Shown here piece by piece: positions 27,804 through 37,536 of a stretch of DNA of 64,000 nt. Made by a program: the position numbers and the translations under genes. Each line of letters begins with the position of its first letter. The stretch's first letter is position 1. A model generated the notes under the pieces. It saw only the letters and a program-made list of their open reading frames with translations. It ran no database searches and had not been told where the DNA came from. The DNA is taken from NCBI GenBank assembly GCA_016742175.1, contig JACVCH010000009.1:62001-126000 (forward strand), read 5' to 3'. The DNA is from Rhizobiaceae bacterium. GTDB lineage: Bacteria; Pseudomonadota; Alphaproteobacteria; Rhizobiales; Rhizobiaceae.

Positions 27804-29194
27804 GCTTCCCGTTCAAGGCATCGACTTTCACCGCCGCGCTGGCAAAGGCCGTCGGCGCGACCGCGCTGGCGCTGACCATCGCCTGGCCGGCCTCGGCCGC
27901 CGTCGACATCCAGGAAGTGCGCTCGGAGTCGGGCGTCACGGCCTGGCTCGTCGAGGACTACACGATCCCGATGATCGCGATAAATTTCGCCTTCGAGGGC
28001 GGCTCGATCCAGGACCCGCACGGCAAGGGCGGCCTCGTCAATCTGATGAGCGCGCTGTTCGACGAGGGCGCGGGCGACCTGGAATCGAACGAATTCCAGG
28101 AAGCGCTCGACAATGCCGGCGCGGAGATGTCGTTCGAAGCCTCGACCGACGCGCTCTACGGCTCGATGCGGCTCCTGTCGGACAACAAGGACGAGGCGCT
28201 CGACCTTCTCGCGCTGGCGGTCAACGAACCGCGCTTCGACGAGAACCCGGTCGAGCGGATGCGCCAGCAGATCCTGACCGGCATCCGCGCCAATTCGCGC
28301 GATCCGCAGCGCCAGGGCATGCAGCAATTCGCCCGCGCGCTCTATGGCGACCACCCCTATGCGCTGGAGCGCGAGGGCACGGAAGAGACGATCACCGCGG
28401 TGACGCCGGACGACCTGCGCGCCGTCCATGGCGATCTCCTGGCGAAGTCGAACCTCCACGTCGCCGTCGTCGGCGCGATCGATGCCGAGACGCTGAAGGC
28501 CGATCTCGACCGCATCTTCGGCGACCTGCCCGATGAGGCGGAACTGAAGGACATTCCGCGCATCGATCCGAAGCTCGGCGAAGAAGTGCTCTACGAATTC
28601 GCACTGCCGCAAAGCTCGCTGCAACTCGTCTATCCGGGCATCGAGCGCGACGATCCGGAGTTCTTCGCCGCCTATCTGATGAACCACATCCTCGGCGGCG
28701 GCACCTTCTCCTCGCGCCTCTTCAACGAGGTGCGCGAGGTGCGCGGCCTGACCTACGGCATCGGCTCCTACCTGCAGAATCGCGACCTTTCGACCGCCAT
28801 GACGATCGCGACCTCGACGCGCGCCGACCAGGTGAGCGAGGCGCTTTCCGTCATCGAGGACGAGGTGCAGAAGTTCATCGCCGAAGGGCCGACGGAAGAG
28901 GAACTGGCCAAGGCCAAGACCTATGTCATCGGCGCCTATGCGATCAACAATCTGGACTCCTCCGCCTCCATCGCGCGGACGCTTCTGGAGTTGCAGCGCG
29001 ACGAACTCGGCATCGATTATATCGACACGCGCGTCGCCGACATCGAATCGGTAACGCTTGACCAGGTAAAGGCTTCGGCGCAACGCTTGCTCTCCGCCGA
29101 GCCGTCGCTGCTGGTGATCGGTCCGCAGGCAAAGGAAACCGACACCGGCAACGGCGCGGCGGCCAATGAGGAAGAGACCGACACGTCGAACTGA
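27800..29194 (+). CDS. M16-family peptidase-like protein lacking the zinc motif
   Basis: A 464-residue paralogue of the preceding gene, with signal peptide (about residues 1-34). At the place of HxxEH it reads [13 protein letters not shown], so the metal ligands are missing; the Arg/Tyr pair in the second half that binds substrate in M16 partners (F-x-x-R-L...GLTYGIGSY) is kept. This matches the MPP-alpha-like non-catalytic subunit. The GTG start at 27800 overlaps the stop of the first gene; an internal start further on would remove the signal peptide. Length compared with the partner is normal. Confidence 0.9.
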   Translation: MSFPFKASTFTAALAKAVGATALALTIAWPASAAVDIQEVRSESGVTAWLVEDYTIPMIAINFAFEGGSIQDPHGKGGLVNLMSALFDEGAGDLESNEFQEALDNAGAEMSFEASTDALYGSMRLLSDNKDEALDLLALAVNEPRFDENPVERMRQQILTGIRANSRDPQRQGMQQFARALYGDHPYALEREGTEETITAVTPDDLRAVHGDLLAKSNLHVAVVGAIDAETLKADLDRIFGDLPDEAELKDIPRIDPKLGEEVLYEFALPQSSLQLVYPGIERDDPEFFAAYLMNHILGGGTFSSRLFNEVREVRGLTYGIGSYLQNRDLSTAMTIATSTRADQVSEALSVIEDEVQKFIAEGPTEEELAKAKTYVIGAYAINNLDSSASIARTLLELQRDELGIDYIDTRVADIESVTLDQVKASAQRLLSAEPSLLVIGPQAKETDTGNGAAANEEETDTSN

Positions 29195-29202
29195 GACCTG
29201 CC

Positions 29203-30108
29203 ATGAACGCGCCCGTGCCGACCCTGATCGAGAACGAGACCGCGCGGCCCACTCCTGCGAGCGGGCCGAGTTTCGCGCTGGCGCTGGGCGGCGGCGGCGC
29301 GCGGGGGCTGGCGCACATCCACGTCATCGAGACGCTGGACGAACTCGGCATCCGCCCCAAGATGATCGCCGGCTCGTCGATCGGCGCCATCATGGGCGCC
29401 GGCATGGCGGCGGGGATGACGGGCGCCGACATCCGCGACTATGCGCGCACCGTGCTCGGCAAACGGGCGGAGGTGGCGAGCCGCCTCTGGCGCTCGCGCC
29501 CGCAATCCTTCGCCGAGATGATGCAGGGCGGAATCAGGTTCGGCCAGTTCAACCTCGAACGCATCCTGCGCTCGTTCCTGCCGGCCGAAATCCCCGAGAC
29601 GTTCGAGCAGTTGCAGATCCCGCTGAAGGTGACGGGAACGGATTTTTTCGCGCATGACCTCGCCGTGCTCGACACCGGCGACCTGCGCTCCGCGCTCGCC
29701 GCCTCGGCCGCATTGCCCGCCGTGTTCCGCCCGGTGCGGCGCGAGGGCAAGCTCCTGATCGACGGCGGGTTCTACGATCCGGTGCCATTCGACCTCGTGC
29801 AGGGCGCGGCCGACATCGTCATCGCGGTCGATGTCGTGGGCTATCCTTCGAAGGAGACGCCGAAGGGCCCCGATTCGATCGACCTTCTGTTCGGCACCAG
29901 CCAGATCATGATGCAGTCGATCATCGCCCTCAACCTGACGCGCTGCCAGCCGCAGATCCTGATCCGCCCGCCCGTGTCGGAGTTCCGCGTGCTCGACTTC
30001 ATGAAGATGGAGCTGGTGATGGCGGCGACCGAATCGATCCGCGACGAGCTGAAGCGGTCGATCGATGCGGCGGTCGAGGCGCACGAACGGAAATCTACGG
30101 CAACGTAG
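29203..30108 (+). CDS. Patatin-like phospholipase
   Basis: A 301-residue patatin-domain protein. The oxyanion-hole glycine run GGGGARG is at about residues 29-35, the nucleophile elbow G-S-S-I-G gives Ser59, and the dyad Asp is Asp187 in LIDGGFYDP. Such enzymes are acyl hydrolases acting on phospholipids or acyl esters; no signal peptide is visible, so it is probably cytoplasmic or membrane-associated, like RssA-type proteins. It starts 9 bases after the M16 pair, so it may belong to the same transcript. Its last 14 bases overlap the 3' end of the convergent MATE gene. Confidence 0.9.
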   Translation: MNAPVPTLIENETARPTPASGPSFALALGGGGARGLAHIHVIETLDELGIRPKMIAGSSIGAIMGAGMAAGMTGADIRDYARTVLGKRAEVASRLWRSRPQSFAEMMQGGIRFGQFNLERILRSFLPAEIPETFEQLQIPLKVTGTDFFAHDLAVLDTGDLRSALAASAALPAVFRPVRREGKLLIDGGFYDPVPFDLVQGAADIVIAVDVVGYPSKETPKGPDSIDLLFGTSQIMMQSIIALNLTRCQPQILIRPPVSEFRVLDFMKMELVMAATESIRDELKRSIDAAVEAHERKSTAT

Positions 30109-31546
30109 ACGCCTTGCCCGTCGAGAACGCCGAGTTTGCCGCCGGCGGCGGCGCCGGGATGGGCTCGCCGGCCATCATGCGCGGGCCGATGCCGCGGACG
30201 GTGCGGAAGGCGATGATGACGGCGGCGATGCCGAAGAAGACGGCGCCGAGCGCCCAGCCGGCGATGACGCCTTTCGAGCCCCAATATTGCGCGCCGATCC
30301 AGACGAACGGGATGACGCCGAGCGTCGAGCGGCCCCAGTTGAGGACGGTGGAGTAGGTCGGGTAGCCGAGATTGTTGAAGGCGGCGTTGGCGACGAACAG
30401 GGCGCCGTTGAAGAGGAACGAGCCGGCCGCGAAGAGGCAGAAGAAGACGACGAGGTCGCGCGCCTCGCCGGTGGCGCCGAAGAGGCCGGCGATCGGGCCG
30501 GCGAAGATTGCGAGCAGTGCCCAGACGGCGAGGACGTAGACGGTGGTGAAGACCAGCGCGTCGCGCAGGGCGTCGTTGAGCCGGTCGTAGCGCCGCGCGC
30601 CGTAATTCTGGCCGAGGATCGGCCCGACCGCGCCCGACAGCGCGAAGATGACGCCGAAGGCGACCGGCAGGATGCGGCCGATGATCGCCCAGCCGGCGAC
30701 CGCCTCGTCGCCGAAGGAGGCGATCTCGACGGTGACGTAGGCGTTGCCGACCGGCGTTGCGATCTGCGTCAGGAGCGCCGGCACTCCGATGCCGAAGAAG
30801 GGGCGCAACGCCGCCTTGAAGCCGGCAAGGTCCGGCATCTTCATCAGCCGGTGGATCTTGTGGGCGCTGTAGAGGCCGACGGCGAGGAGGATCGCGCGCG
30901 AGATGACGGTCGAGATCGCCGCGCCTTCCAGCCCGAGCCCGAAGCCGAAGATGAAGATCGGATCGAGGATGGCGGCCGCGACGCCGCCGGCGAGCGTGAC
31001 ATACATGGCCCGCCGCGCGTCGCCGACGCCGCGCATGATGCCGGTCGTCGCCATGCCGACCGCGACCATGGGCATGGAGGGGATGACGATCTGCAGGAAG
31101 CGGGTCGCCATCTCCTGCGTCTCGCCGCGCGCGCCGAGCAACCCGACGAGCTGGTGCAGGAAGGGCCACATCGCGGCGGCGATGAAGATGGTGGTGGCGG
31201 CCATGTAGAGGACCGAGGCGCCGCCCATGCGGGCGGCCTCCTCGCGGTCGCCGCGCCCGAGCGCTTTGCTGACGACGGCGGAAGTCGCGATGGTGAAGCC
31301 GATCGCCACCGAGATGGTGAAGAACATCAGTGTCGAGGCGAAGCCGATGGCGGCGGCGAGTTCCTGCACGCCGAGCATGGAGATGTAGAAGAGGTTGAGC
31401 GCGTCGACGAAGAAGACGGCGATGAGCCCGATCGAGCCGGTCGCCGTCATGGTCACGACATGGCGCATGGTCGAGCCGGAGACGAACTTGCCGGGCTCGA
31501 CCAGCGGCCGGGCGTCGGGCGTCTCGTCGGCCGGGCGGTCGGTCAT
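30095..31546 (-). CDS. MATE-family multidrug efflux transporter
   Basis: A 483-residue membrane protein with about twelve hydrophobic segments in two homologous bundles. The MATE start (a polar N-terminal helix then LNLFYISMLGVQELAAAIGFA), the PVGNAYVTVEIASFGDEAVAGWAI segment of the second bundle and a G-x-x-x-G-Q-N-Y-G-A-R motif are visible. These transporters export cationic drugs or metabolites in exchange for Na+ or H+. The start MTDRPADETP follows from the ATG at 31544-31546; a long open extension upstream is antisense to pmbA and is not part of it. Substrate unknown. Confidence 0.92.
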   Translation of the reverse strand: MTDRPADETPDARPLVEPGKFVSGSTMRHVVTMTATGSIGLIAVFFVDALNLFYISMLGVQELAAAIGFASTLMFFTISVAIGFTIATSAVVSKALGRGDREEAARMGGASVLYMAATTIFIAAAMWPFLHQLVGLLGARGETQEMATRFLQIVIPSMPMVAVGMATTGIMRGVGDARRAMYVTLAGGVAAAILDPIFIFGFGLGLEGAAISTVISRAILLAVGLYSAHKIHRLMKMPDLAGFKAALRPFFGIGVPALLTQIATPVGNAYVTVEIASFGDEAVAGWAIIGRILPVAFGVIFALSGAVGPILGQNYGARRYDRLNDALRDALVFTTVYVLAVWALLAIFAGPIAGLFGATGEARDLVVFFCLFAAGSFLFNGALFVANAAFNNLGYPTYSTVLNWGRSTLGVIPFVWIGAQYWGSKGVIAGWALGAVFFGIAAVIIAFRTVRGIGPRMMAGEPIPAPPPAANSAFSTGKASTLP

Positions 31547-31711
31547 GGCCTGCAGACCGGAACGGAGAGCGAAATCGTCACGGAACGGGTTCCTTGCGTG
31601 TTGCCTCCGACGAGGCGGCGGCCGTGTCGGCCATTGCACTTGGCCGGCGCGAACAATAGATGGGGCGCACGACATGTGTGCCAATCCCCGTCCGCCAACA
31701 AGGATGTTTGC

Positions 31712-33052
31712 ATGAGCCAGATCGAGACCGCCAGGCTGCAGGACCTCGTCGCATCGCTGGTCGAGGCGGCCAGCCGCGCCGGCGCCGATGCGGCCGATGC
31801 GGTGGCGGTTCGCTCGCGCTCGGCCGACGTGACGGTGCGGCTCGGCAAGGTGGAGGCGACGGAAGCAGCGGAGAGCGACGACGTTTCGCTGCGCGTCTTC
31901 GTCGGCCGGCGCGTGGCGTCCGTCTCGGCGGCGGCCGGCGCGAATGCGGACGATTTGGCGAGCCGCGCGGTGGCGATGGCGAAGGTTTCGCCGGAAGATC
32001 CGGTGCAGGGCCTCGCCGACAAGGAGAGGCTGGCGCGCACGATCCGCGATCTCGACCTGTTCGACGGAACGGAGATCGACGCGGCGCGCATGCGCGAGGA
32101 CGCGCTCGCCATGGAGGACGCCGCGCGCGCGGTGACCGGCGTGACCAATTCCGGCGGCGCCTCGGCGAGCGCGGGCATGGGCGGGCTGGTGCTGGCGACG
32201 TCCGACGGATTCCTCGGCCAGTACATGGCGACGCGCTTCGGCCGCTCGGTGAGCGTCATCGCCGGCGAGGGCACCGGCATGGAGCGCGACTACGACTATT
32301 CCTCGCGGCTGCATTTTTCCGACCTCGAAGCACCTGAAGAAATCGGCCGGCGGGCAGGCGAGCGGGCCGTGCGGCGGCTCGGCGCGAGAAAGGCGAAGAC
32401 AGGCCCGGTCGACGTGATCTTCGATCCGCGCGTCGCGCGCGGCATCGCCGGGCATCTGGCGGGCGCGATCAACGGCGCGTCCGTGGCGCGCAAGACGAGC
32501 TTCCTGCGCGACAGGATGGGTGAGAAGGTCGCATCTGCGGCGATCACCGTGACGGACGATCCCTTGCGCGTGCGCGGACCCTCCTCGCGGCCTTTCGACG
32601 GCGAGGGCGTCGAAGGCGAGGTGCTGACCATGGTCGAGGAGGGCGTCCTGAAGCACTGGCTCCTGTCGACCTCGGCCGCGCGCGAACTCGGGCTGACGAC
32701 GAACGGCCGCGGCTCGCGTGCGGGCACGTCGGTCAACCCGACCTCGACCAATTTCGCCATCGAGCCGGGAACGGCCTCGCCGCAGGACATGATCTCGCGG
32801 CTGAAGCGCGGCTTCTACGTCACCGAAGTCTTCGGCCAGGGCGTCAACATGGTGACCGGCGAATACAGCCGCGGCGCCTCGGGCTTCTGGATCGAGAACG
32901 GCGAACTGACCCATCCCGTCTCCGAGGTGACCATCGCGTCGAACCTGAAGACGATGTTCCTTTCCATGGTGCCGGCGAACGACGTCGACCGCAATTTCGG
33001 CACGGCCGCCCCGACGCTCCTGATCGAAGGAATGACGCTTGCTGGCGAATGA
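31712..33052 (+). CDS. pmbA: TldE/PmbA-family protein
   Basis: A 446-residue protein of the TldD/PmbA family. The N-terminal half has the typical VRLGKVEATEAAESDDVSLRVFVG strand region; the C-terminal half has the GGFY/GASGFWIENGE and NLKTMFLSM motifs. The HExxxH metal motif of TldD is not present, so this is the TldE (PmbA) partner. TldD/TldE form a metalloprotease that matures RiPPs such as microcin and degrades unfolded peptides such as CcdA. The partner tldD is not in this window. AAGGATG lies just before the ATG. The following gene overlaps by 14 bases. Confidence 0.9.
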   Translation: MSQIETARLQDLVASLVEAASRAGADAADAVAVRSRSADVTVRLGKVEATEAAESDDVSLRVFVGRRVASVSAAAGANADDLASRAVAMAKVSPEDPVQGLADKERLARTIRDLDLFDGTEIDAARMREDALAMEDAARAVTGVTNSGGASASAGMGGLVLATSDGFLGQYMATRFGRSVSVIAGEGTGMERDYDYSSRLHFSDLEAPEEIGRRAGERAVRRLGARKAKTGPVDVIFDPRVARGIAGHLAGAINGASVARKTSFLRDRMGEKVASAAITVTDDPLRVRGPSSRPFDGEGVEGEVLTMVEEGVLKHWLLSTSAARELGLTTNGRGSRAGTSVNPTSTNFAIEPGTASPQDMISRLKRGFYVTEVFGQGVNMVTGEYSRGASGFWIENGELTHPVSEVTIASNLKTMFLSMVPANDVDRNFGTAAPTLLIEGMTLAGE

Positions 33053-33836
33053 CGACCAGGCCGAACTGGCCCTGATCCGCGAGGCCGCGCGCGAGGCGGG
33101 GCGCATCGCCATGCGCTATTTCGGCCAGACGCCGGACGTGTGGATGAAGACCGGCCAGTCGCCGGTCACCGAAGCCGACATCGCCGTCGACCGCTTCCTG
33201 AAGGCCGCGCTTCTGGCCGCGCGGCCGGACTATGGCTGGCTCTCGGAAGAGACGGTGGCCGATACGTCGCGCCTTTCCGCGCGGCGTACCTTCGTCGTCG
33301 ACCCGATCGACGGCACGCGCGGCTTCATCAACGGCCTCGACACGTGGTGCGTCTCGATCGCGATCGTCGAGGACGGGCGCCCGATCGCCGGCGTGCTCGA
33401 TGCGCCTGTGAAGGAGCAGGTCTTCGAGGCGACGCGCGGTGGCCCGGCGCTGAAGGACGGCGCCGCGATCAAGGTGCGCGAAGCGGGCGACGTGCCGATC
33501 GTCGCCGGCCCCAAGACGATGACGAAGACGCTTCTGCCGGGCATCGGCCAGACGGTGAAGGTGCCCTACATTCCCTCGCTCGCCTACCGCATCGCCATGG
33601 TCGCCGACGGCGAGATCGACGCCACCTTCGTCAAGCCCAACGCGCATGACTGGGATCTCGCGGCCGCCGACCTGATCCTGCGCCGGGCCGGCGGGGAGGT
33701 GCTGACGCCGCAGGGCGTCGCACCGCTTTACGCCGGGACGAGCCCGCGCCACGGCACGCTCGTCGCCGGTTCCGGCGCGCTTTTGACCGCGATGATCGAA
33801 GAGGCGCGCGATCCGGACTGGTCGCAAGGCTGGTAG
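33039..33836 (+). CDS. Inositol-monophosphatase-family phosphatase (CysQ/IMPase-like)
   Basis: A 265-residue metal-dependent phosphatase. It has the Li-sensitive fold motifs: WLSEET (Glu metal ligand), DPIDGTRGFINGL (Asp-Pro-Ile-Asp-Gly-Thr core) and HDWDLAAADLILRRAGG with the last Asp ligand. Members hydrolyse inositol phosphates, 3'-phosphoadenosine 5'-phosphate or histidinol phosphate; the sequence cannot choose among these, though the alphaproteobacterial context usually gives 3'(2'),5'-bisphosphate nucleotidase. The start TTG at 33039 overlaps pmbA by 14 bases; no ATG or GTG is nearer. It heads, or is near, the lipid A gene block. Confidence 0.88.
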   Translation: MLANDDQAELALIREAAREAGRIAMRYFGQTPDVWMKTGQSPVTEADIAVDRFLKAALLAARPDYGWLSEETVADTSRLSARRTFVVDPIDGTRGFINGLDTWCVSIAIVEDGRPIAGVLDAPVKEQVFEATRGGPALKDGAAIKVREAGDVPIVAGPKTMTKTLLPGIGQTVKVPYIPSLAYRIAMVADGEIDATFVKPNAHDWDLAAADLILRRAGGEVLTPQGVAPLYAGTSPRHGTLVAGSGALLTAMIEEARDPDWSQGW

Positions 33837-33943
33837 TGGGCTGGCTGGTAGGTTCCAAAAATCCGCGAACTGATCTAAGCATGCTCGCGCCGGGTGCTTC
33901 GCGCGCCCGAACCCGTTTCATGAAAAGCAAAAGCGATCGTCCG

Positions 33944-34177
33944 ATGGCCGAAAACAACGCCGACAAGCAACTCCTCCACCTCGTCTTCGGAGGCGAACTG
34001 ACTTCGCTCCAGGGCATGCAGTTCAAGGATCTCGCGGGCCTTGATGTGGTCGGAATCTTCCCCGACTACAAATCCGCCGAGGCCGCATGGCGCGCCAAGG
34101 CACAGGAAACCGTGGACAACGCCCAGATGCGCTACTTCATCGTGCATCTGCATCGCCTGCTCGAACCGCAGAGCTGA
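33944..34177 (+). CDS. DUF4170 family small protein
   Basis: A 77-residue protein of the alphaproteobacterial DUF4170 family: after a short variable start comes HLVFGGELTSLQGMQFKDL, then LDVVGIFPDYKSAEAAWRAKAQ and RYFIVHLHRLLEP. It is usually encoded just before the DUF374 acyltransferase and waaA, as here, but no biochemical role is known. The ATG at 33944 (MAENN) was chosen from the usual length; an ATG eight codons upstream (MKSKSDRP) is an alternative. Confidence 0.88.
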   Translation: MAENNADKQLLHLVFGGELTSLQGMQFKDLAGLDVVGIFPDYKSAEAAWRAKAQETVDNAQMRYFIVHLHRLLEPQS

Positions 34178-34189
34178 TCTGTCCGCCGG

Positions 34190-34972
34190 ATGGGGAAGAA
34201 GACCATCAGCAATATCGACGGGATCGATCAGGGCGCCGCGCTGCGCCGCCGGCCGCTGAAGGCGGCATGGAAAAGGCTGCGCGGGCCGCTGGCCGAAACG
34301 CCGGCCGCCAAGAATGCGCTTGCCGCCGGCATCGTCGCGCTCCTGCGCGCGATCAAGGCGACCAATCCGCTCGTTTCCGGCTCCGACGACCCGGTCGCCG
34401 CGATCCGGCCGCACGAGCCGGTGATCCTGGCACTCTGGCACGGCCAGCATTTGCTCGCGCCGGCCTACCTTCCGCGCGAACTGCGCTTCACCGCGCTGTT
34501 TTCGAAGAGCCGCGACGCCGAACTGAATGCGCTCGTCGCCGAACGTCTCGGCTTCGGCATCGTGCGCGGCTCGGGCGGGCGCGAGGGGCATGACACCGAC
34601 AAGGGCGGCGCGCGGGCGCTGATCATGCTCAAGCGCCTTCTCGACCAGGGCCGCAACGTCGCGATGATCGCCGACATCCCGCACGGCACGCCGCGCGACG
34701 CCGGGCTCGGCATCGTCACGCTGGCGCGCATTTCCGGCCGGCCGATCCTGCCCGCGGCGCTGGCGACGAGCCGTCGCAAGGTGCTGGAAAAGAGCTGGGA
34801 CAAGACCGCGATCAACCTGCCCTTCGGCAGGGCGGCGATCGTCATCGGCGAGGCAATCCACGTGCCGGCGGACGCCGACGACGCGGCGATGGAGGATATG
34901 CGCCGCGCGGTGACCGCGGGGCTCGACCGCGTCACCGCCAAGGCCTACGGGCTGGTGGGAGCGGCGGCATGA
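34190..34972 (+). CDS. DUF374 lysophospholipid-acyltransferase-like protein
   Basis: A 260-residue protein of the DUF374 family, distantly related to LpxL/PlsC acyltransferases. It has an H-G-Q-H motif after the hydrophobic ILALWHGQHLLAP strand, the FSKSRDAELNALVAERLGF region, G-S-G-G-R-E-G-H and an R-x-P-I-L-P-A-A-L segment typical of the fold. It starts 12 bases after DUF4170 and overlaps waaA by 4 bases, so it probably works on lipid A or lipopolysaccharide precursors. Which acyl group or acceptor is used cannot be read here. Confidence 0.85.
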   Translation: MGKKTISNIDGIDQGAALRRRPLKAAWKRLRGPLAETPAAKNALAAGIVALLRAIKATNPLVSGSDDPVAAIRPHEPVILALWHGQHLLAPAYLPRELRFTALFSKSRDAELNALVAERLGFGIVRGSGGREGHDTDKGGARALIMLKRLLDQGRNVAMIADIPHGTPRDAGLGIVTLARISGRPILPAALATSRRKVLEKSWDKTAINLPFGRAAIVIGEAIHVPADADDAAMEDMRRAVTAGLDRVTAKAYGLVGAAA

Positions 34973-36297
34973 GCGAACGCTGGGCGCGCGCGCTTCTGAC
35001 CACCTACCGGCTCGCCGGCGCGGCCGCCTATCCGCTGATCGGCGGCTACGTCGCCTATCGCGCGAGCCGCGGCAAGGAAGACCGCAAGCGCCGCCGCGAG
35101 CGCTATGGCGTGACGCAGGTCGCCCGGCCCGACGGGCCGCTGATCTGGGTCCATGCCGCGAGCGTCGGCGAAACGCTGGCCGTGGTGCCGCTGGTCAAGA
35201 AGATCGTCGCCGACGGCATCCATGTCGTGCTGACGACCGGCACGGTCACCTCGGCCGGCGTCGCCGACGAGCGCCTCGGCGACGCGATCATCCACCAATA
35301 TGTCCCGCTCGACCTGAAGCCCGCCGTCGACCGCTTCCTCGACCATTGGGAGCCCGACCTCGCCATCATCGCCGAATCCGAGATCTGGCCGATGACGATT
35401 CTCGAACTGGGCGCCCGACGGGTGCCGCAGGTGCTCGTCAACGGACGGCTGTCCGACCGTTCCTTCGCCCGCTGGAGCAAGCGCTCGCACCTCGCCGAAG
35501 CGCTGTTCGAGAACCTCGCCCATGTCGTCGCGCAGTCGCAGACCGATGGCGAACGCTTCCTCGCGCTCGGCGCGCGGCCGGTGACGGTTTCGGGCAATCT
35601 GAAGGTCGACACCGTGCCGCCGCCGGCCGACCTCGCCGCGCTGCAGGCGCTGAAGGCTGCCGTCGCCGCGCGCCCGACCTGGGCCGCCGTCTCGACCCAT
35701 GAGGGCGAGGAGGAGATCGCGGCCAACGTCCATCTGGCGCTGAAGAAGCGGCACCGCAACGTCGCGACCATCATCGTGCCGCGCCACCCCGACCGCGCCG
35801 ACGCGGTGGCCGAGATGTGCGCGGGCAAGGGGCTGAAGGTCGCGCGGCGCTCGAAAGGTGAGCCCATCGCGCCCGACACCGACATCTATCTCGGCGACAC
35901 GATCGGCGAGATGGGGCTCTATCTGCGGCTGACCGAGATCGCCTTCGTCGGCCGTTCGCTGACCGGCGAGGGCGGGCAGAACCCGCTCGAACCGGCGATG
36001 CTCGATACGGCAGTGCTGTCGGGCAAGAACGTGCAGAACTTCCGCGACGCCTACCAGACGCTGATGCAGGCGGGCGGCGCCAAGCTCGTGCGCGACGAGG
36101 CGATGCTGGCCGGCGCGGTGAACTACCTTCTCACCAACGACGCGGCGCGCGCCGAGATGATCCGTGCCGGCGCCAACGCCGTCGCCGACATGCGCGGGGC
36201 GCTGTCGAAGACGCTCGCCGCGCTCGATCCCTGGATCACGCCGCTGGTCGTCAAGGCGCGGCTGACGAGCGGCGCGCGGCCGAACGGCAAGGGCTGA
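34969..36297 (+). CDS. waaA: 3-deoxy-D-manno-octulosonic acid (Kdo) transferase
   Basis: A 442-residue inner-membrane-associated glycosyltransferase (GT30) that adds Kdo to lipid IVA. The N-terminal membrane anchor is followed by LIWVHAASVGE (catalytic Glu), TGTVTSAGVADERL, HQYVPLDL and PDLAIIAESEIWP; the C-terminal half has STHEGEEE, IVPRHPDR and GRSLTGEGGQNPLEPAM. All the KdtA landmarks are present. It lies between the DUF374 gene (4-base overlap) and lpxK (3-base gap), the usual rhizobial order. Confidence 0.96.
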   Translation: MSERWARALLTTYRLAGAAAYPLIGGYVAYRASRGKEDRKRRRERYGVTQVARPDGPLIWVHAASVGETLAVVPLVKKIVADGIHVVLTTGTVTSAGVADERLGDAIIHQYVPLDLKPAVDRFLDHWEPDLAIIAESEIWPMTILELGARRVPQVLVNGRLSDRSFARWSKRSHLAEALFENLAHVVAQSQTDGERFLALGARPVTVSGNLKVDTVPPPADLAALQALKAAVAARPTWAAVSTHEGEEEIAANVHLALKKRHRNVATIIVPRHPDRADAVAEMCAGKGLKVARRSKGEPIAPDTDIYLGDTIGEMGLYLRLTEIAFVGRSLTGEGGQNPLEPAMLDTAVLSGKNVQNFRDAYQTLMQAGGAKLVRDEAMLAGAVNYLLTNDAARAEMIRAGANAVADMRGALSKTLAALDPWITPLVVKARLTSGARPNGKG

Positions 36298-36300
36298 CGG

Positions 36301-37326
36301 GTGAGCGAGGCGCCTCCCTTCTGGTGGCACAAGCCGGACTGGCGCGCCTGGTCGCTCTGGCCGCTGTCGAAGCTCTACGGCCTCGCCGCCCGCCATCGCC
36401 TGCAGACCGCGCCGCGCAAGCGGATCGACGTGCCGGTGCTGTGCGTCGGCAACCTGACCGTCGGCGGCACCGGCAAGACGCCGGTCGCGATCGCATTCGC
36501 CAGGCAGGCGAAGGCCATGCGCCTGAAGCCCGGCTTCCTGTCGCGCGGCCATGGCGGCTCGGTCTCCGGCGCCCATCTCGTCAACCTCCACCATGACGGC
36601 GCGCGCTATGTCGGCGACGAGCCGCTGCTCCTCGCCGCCTACGCGCCGGTCGCGGTCTCAGCCAACCGCGCCGAGGGCGTCAAGCTTTTGCTCGGCGAAG
36701 GCTGCGACTTCGTCATCATGGATGACGGCTTTCAGAGCGCGCAGATCCACATCGACTATGCGCTGGTGGTCGTCGACGCCGAACGCGGCATCGGCAACGG
36801 CCACACGATCCCCGGCGGCCCGATGCGCGCCGCGCTCGTCGACCAGATGCGCCATTTGACGGCGCTGCTCGAACTGGGCGAGGGCAGCGCGGCCTCGACG
36901 GTCGTCCGCCACGCCGCCCGCGCCGGCCGCCCGGTCTATCGCGCAAGAACACGTCCGCTGCCGCTCGACGCGATCCGCGGCCAGCGCTGCCTCGCCTTCG
37001 CCGGTATCGGCAATCCGGACAAGTTCTACCGCACGGTGCGCGAACTCGGCGGCGAGGTGGTGGTCACGCGCAGCTTCGCCGACCACCATTTCTACAGCGC
37101 CGACGAGGCGCGCGACCTGATGCAGGACGCCGACAAGGACGGGCTGGTGCTGGTCACCACCGCCAAGGACGCGATCCGGCTGGCGCACGGATCGCAGGCG
37201 CTGGAGGAACTGCATCATCGGGCAAAGGTGGTGGAGATCGACGTGGCGTTCGAGACGGACGTGACGCCCGGCGCGGTGATTGACCAGACGCTGAAGGCGT
37301 GGAGAAGGCGGCGGCTGGAGGGGTGA
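36301..37326 (+). CDS. lpxK: Tetraacyldisaccharide 4'-kinase
   Basis: A 341-residue kinase that phosphorylates the 4' position of the lipid A disaccharide. The Walker A motif is GNLTVGGTGKTPV (about residues 50-63) and the second conserved Asp is in VIMDDGFQ, with the catalytic N-terminal membrane helix before. The GTG start at 36301 follows waaA by 3 bases. The C-terminal part ends LKAWRRRRLEG. With the DUF374 gene and waaA it makes up a co-transcribed lipid A/Kdo module. Confidence 0.95.
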   Translation: MSEAPPFWWHKPDWRAWSLWPLSKLYGLAARHRLQTAPRKRIDVPVLCVGNLTVGGTGKTPVAIAFARQAKAMRLKPGFLSRGHGGSVSGAHLVNLHHDGARYVGDEPLLLAAYAPVAVSANRAEGVKLLLGEGCDFVIMDDGFQSAQIHIDYALVVVDAERGIGNGHTIPGGPMRAALVDQMRHLTALLELGEGSAASTVVRHAARAGRPVYRARTRPLPLDAIRGQRCLAFAGIGNPDKFYRTVRELGGEVVVTRSFADHHFYSADEARDLMQDADKDGLVLVTTAKDAIRLAHGSQALEELHHRAKVVEIDVAFETDVTPGAVIDQTLKAWRRRRLEG

Positions 37327-37340
37327 CCTGCTCGACGCGC

Positions 37341-37466
37341 GTCATTCCGGCCGAAGTCTGAGCGAAGCGAGGCAAGAGCCGGAACCCATTCCGTGAGTTG
37401 AGATGTTACGGACTGGGTCCCGGATAGCCGCCCGTCGCTTCGCGCCGGTGCGGCTTCCGGGATGAC
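37341..37466. repeat. Palindromic repeat, family E
   Basis: Bounded by GTCATTCCGG and CCGGGATGAC, with inner GCTTCG-type arms. It fills the first part of the 374-base gap between lpxK and the DUF2093 gene; the rest of the gap holds the family D element. No gene is visible in this gap. Confidence 0.65.
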
Positions 37467-37536
37467 GCCGGGCAGGGAATGCCGTTGCCGAGCCATCGTG
37501 GGGTTGATGTCGCCGCCGTGGGCGGCATGGAATGAC

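Noticed and set aside
30065..31711. Plus-strand open extension upstream of pmbA
   Set aside because: It lies opposite the MATE gene with all its membrane segments; its composition is highly charged and unlike the family, and pmbA has a good start at 31712.
34945..36594. Minus-strand open frame opposite waaA and lpxK
   Set aside because: Antisense to two well-defined lipid A genes and without recognisable domains.
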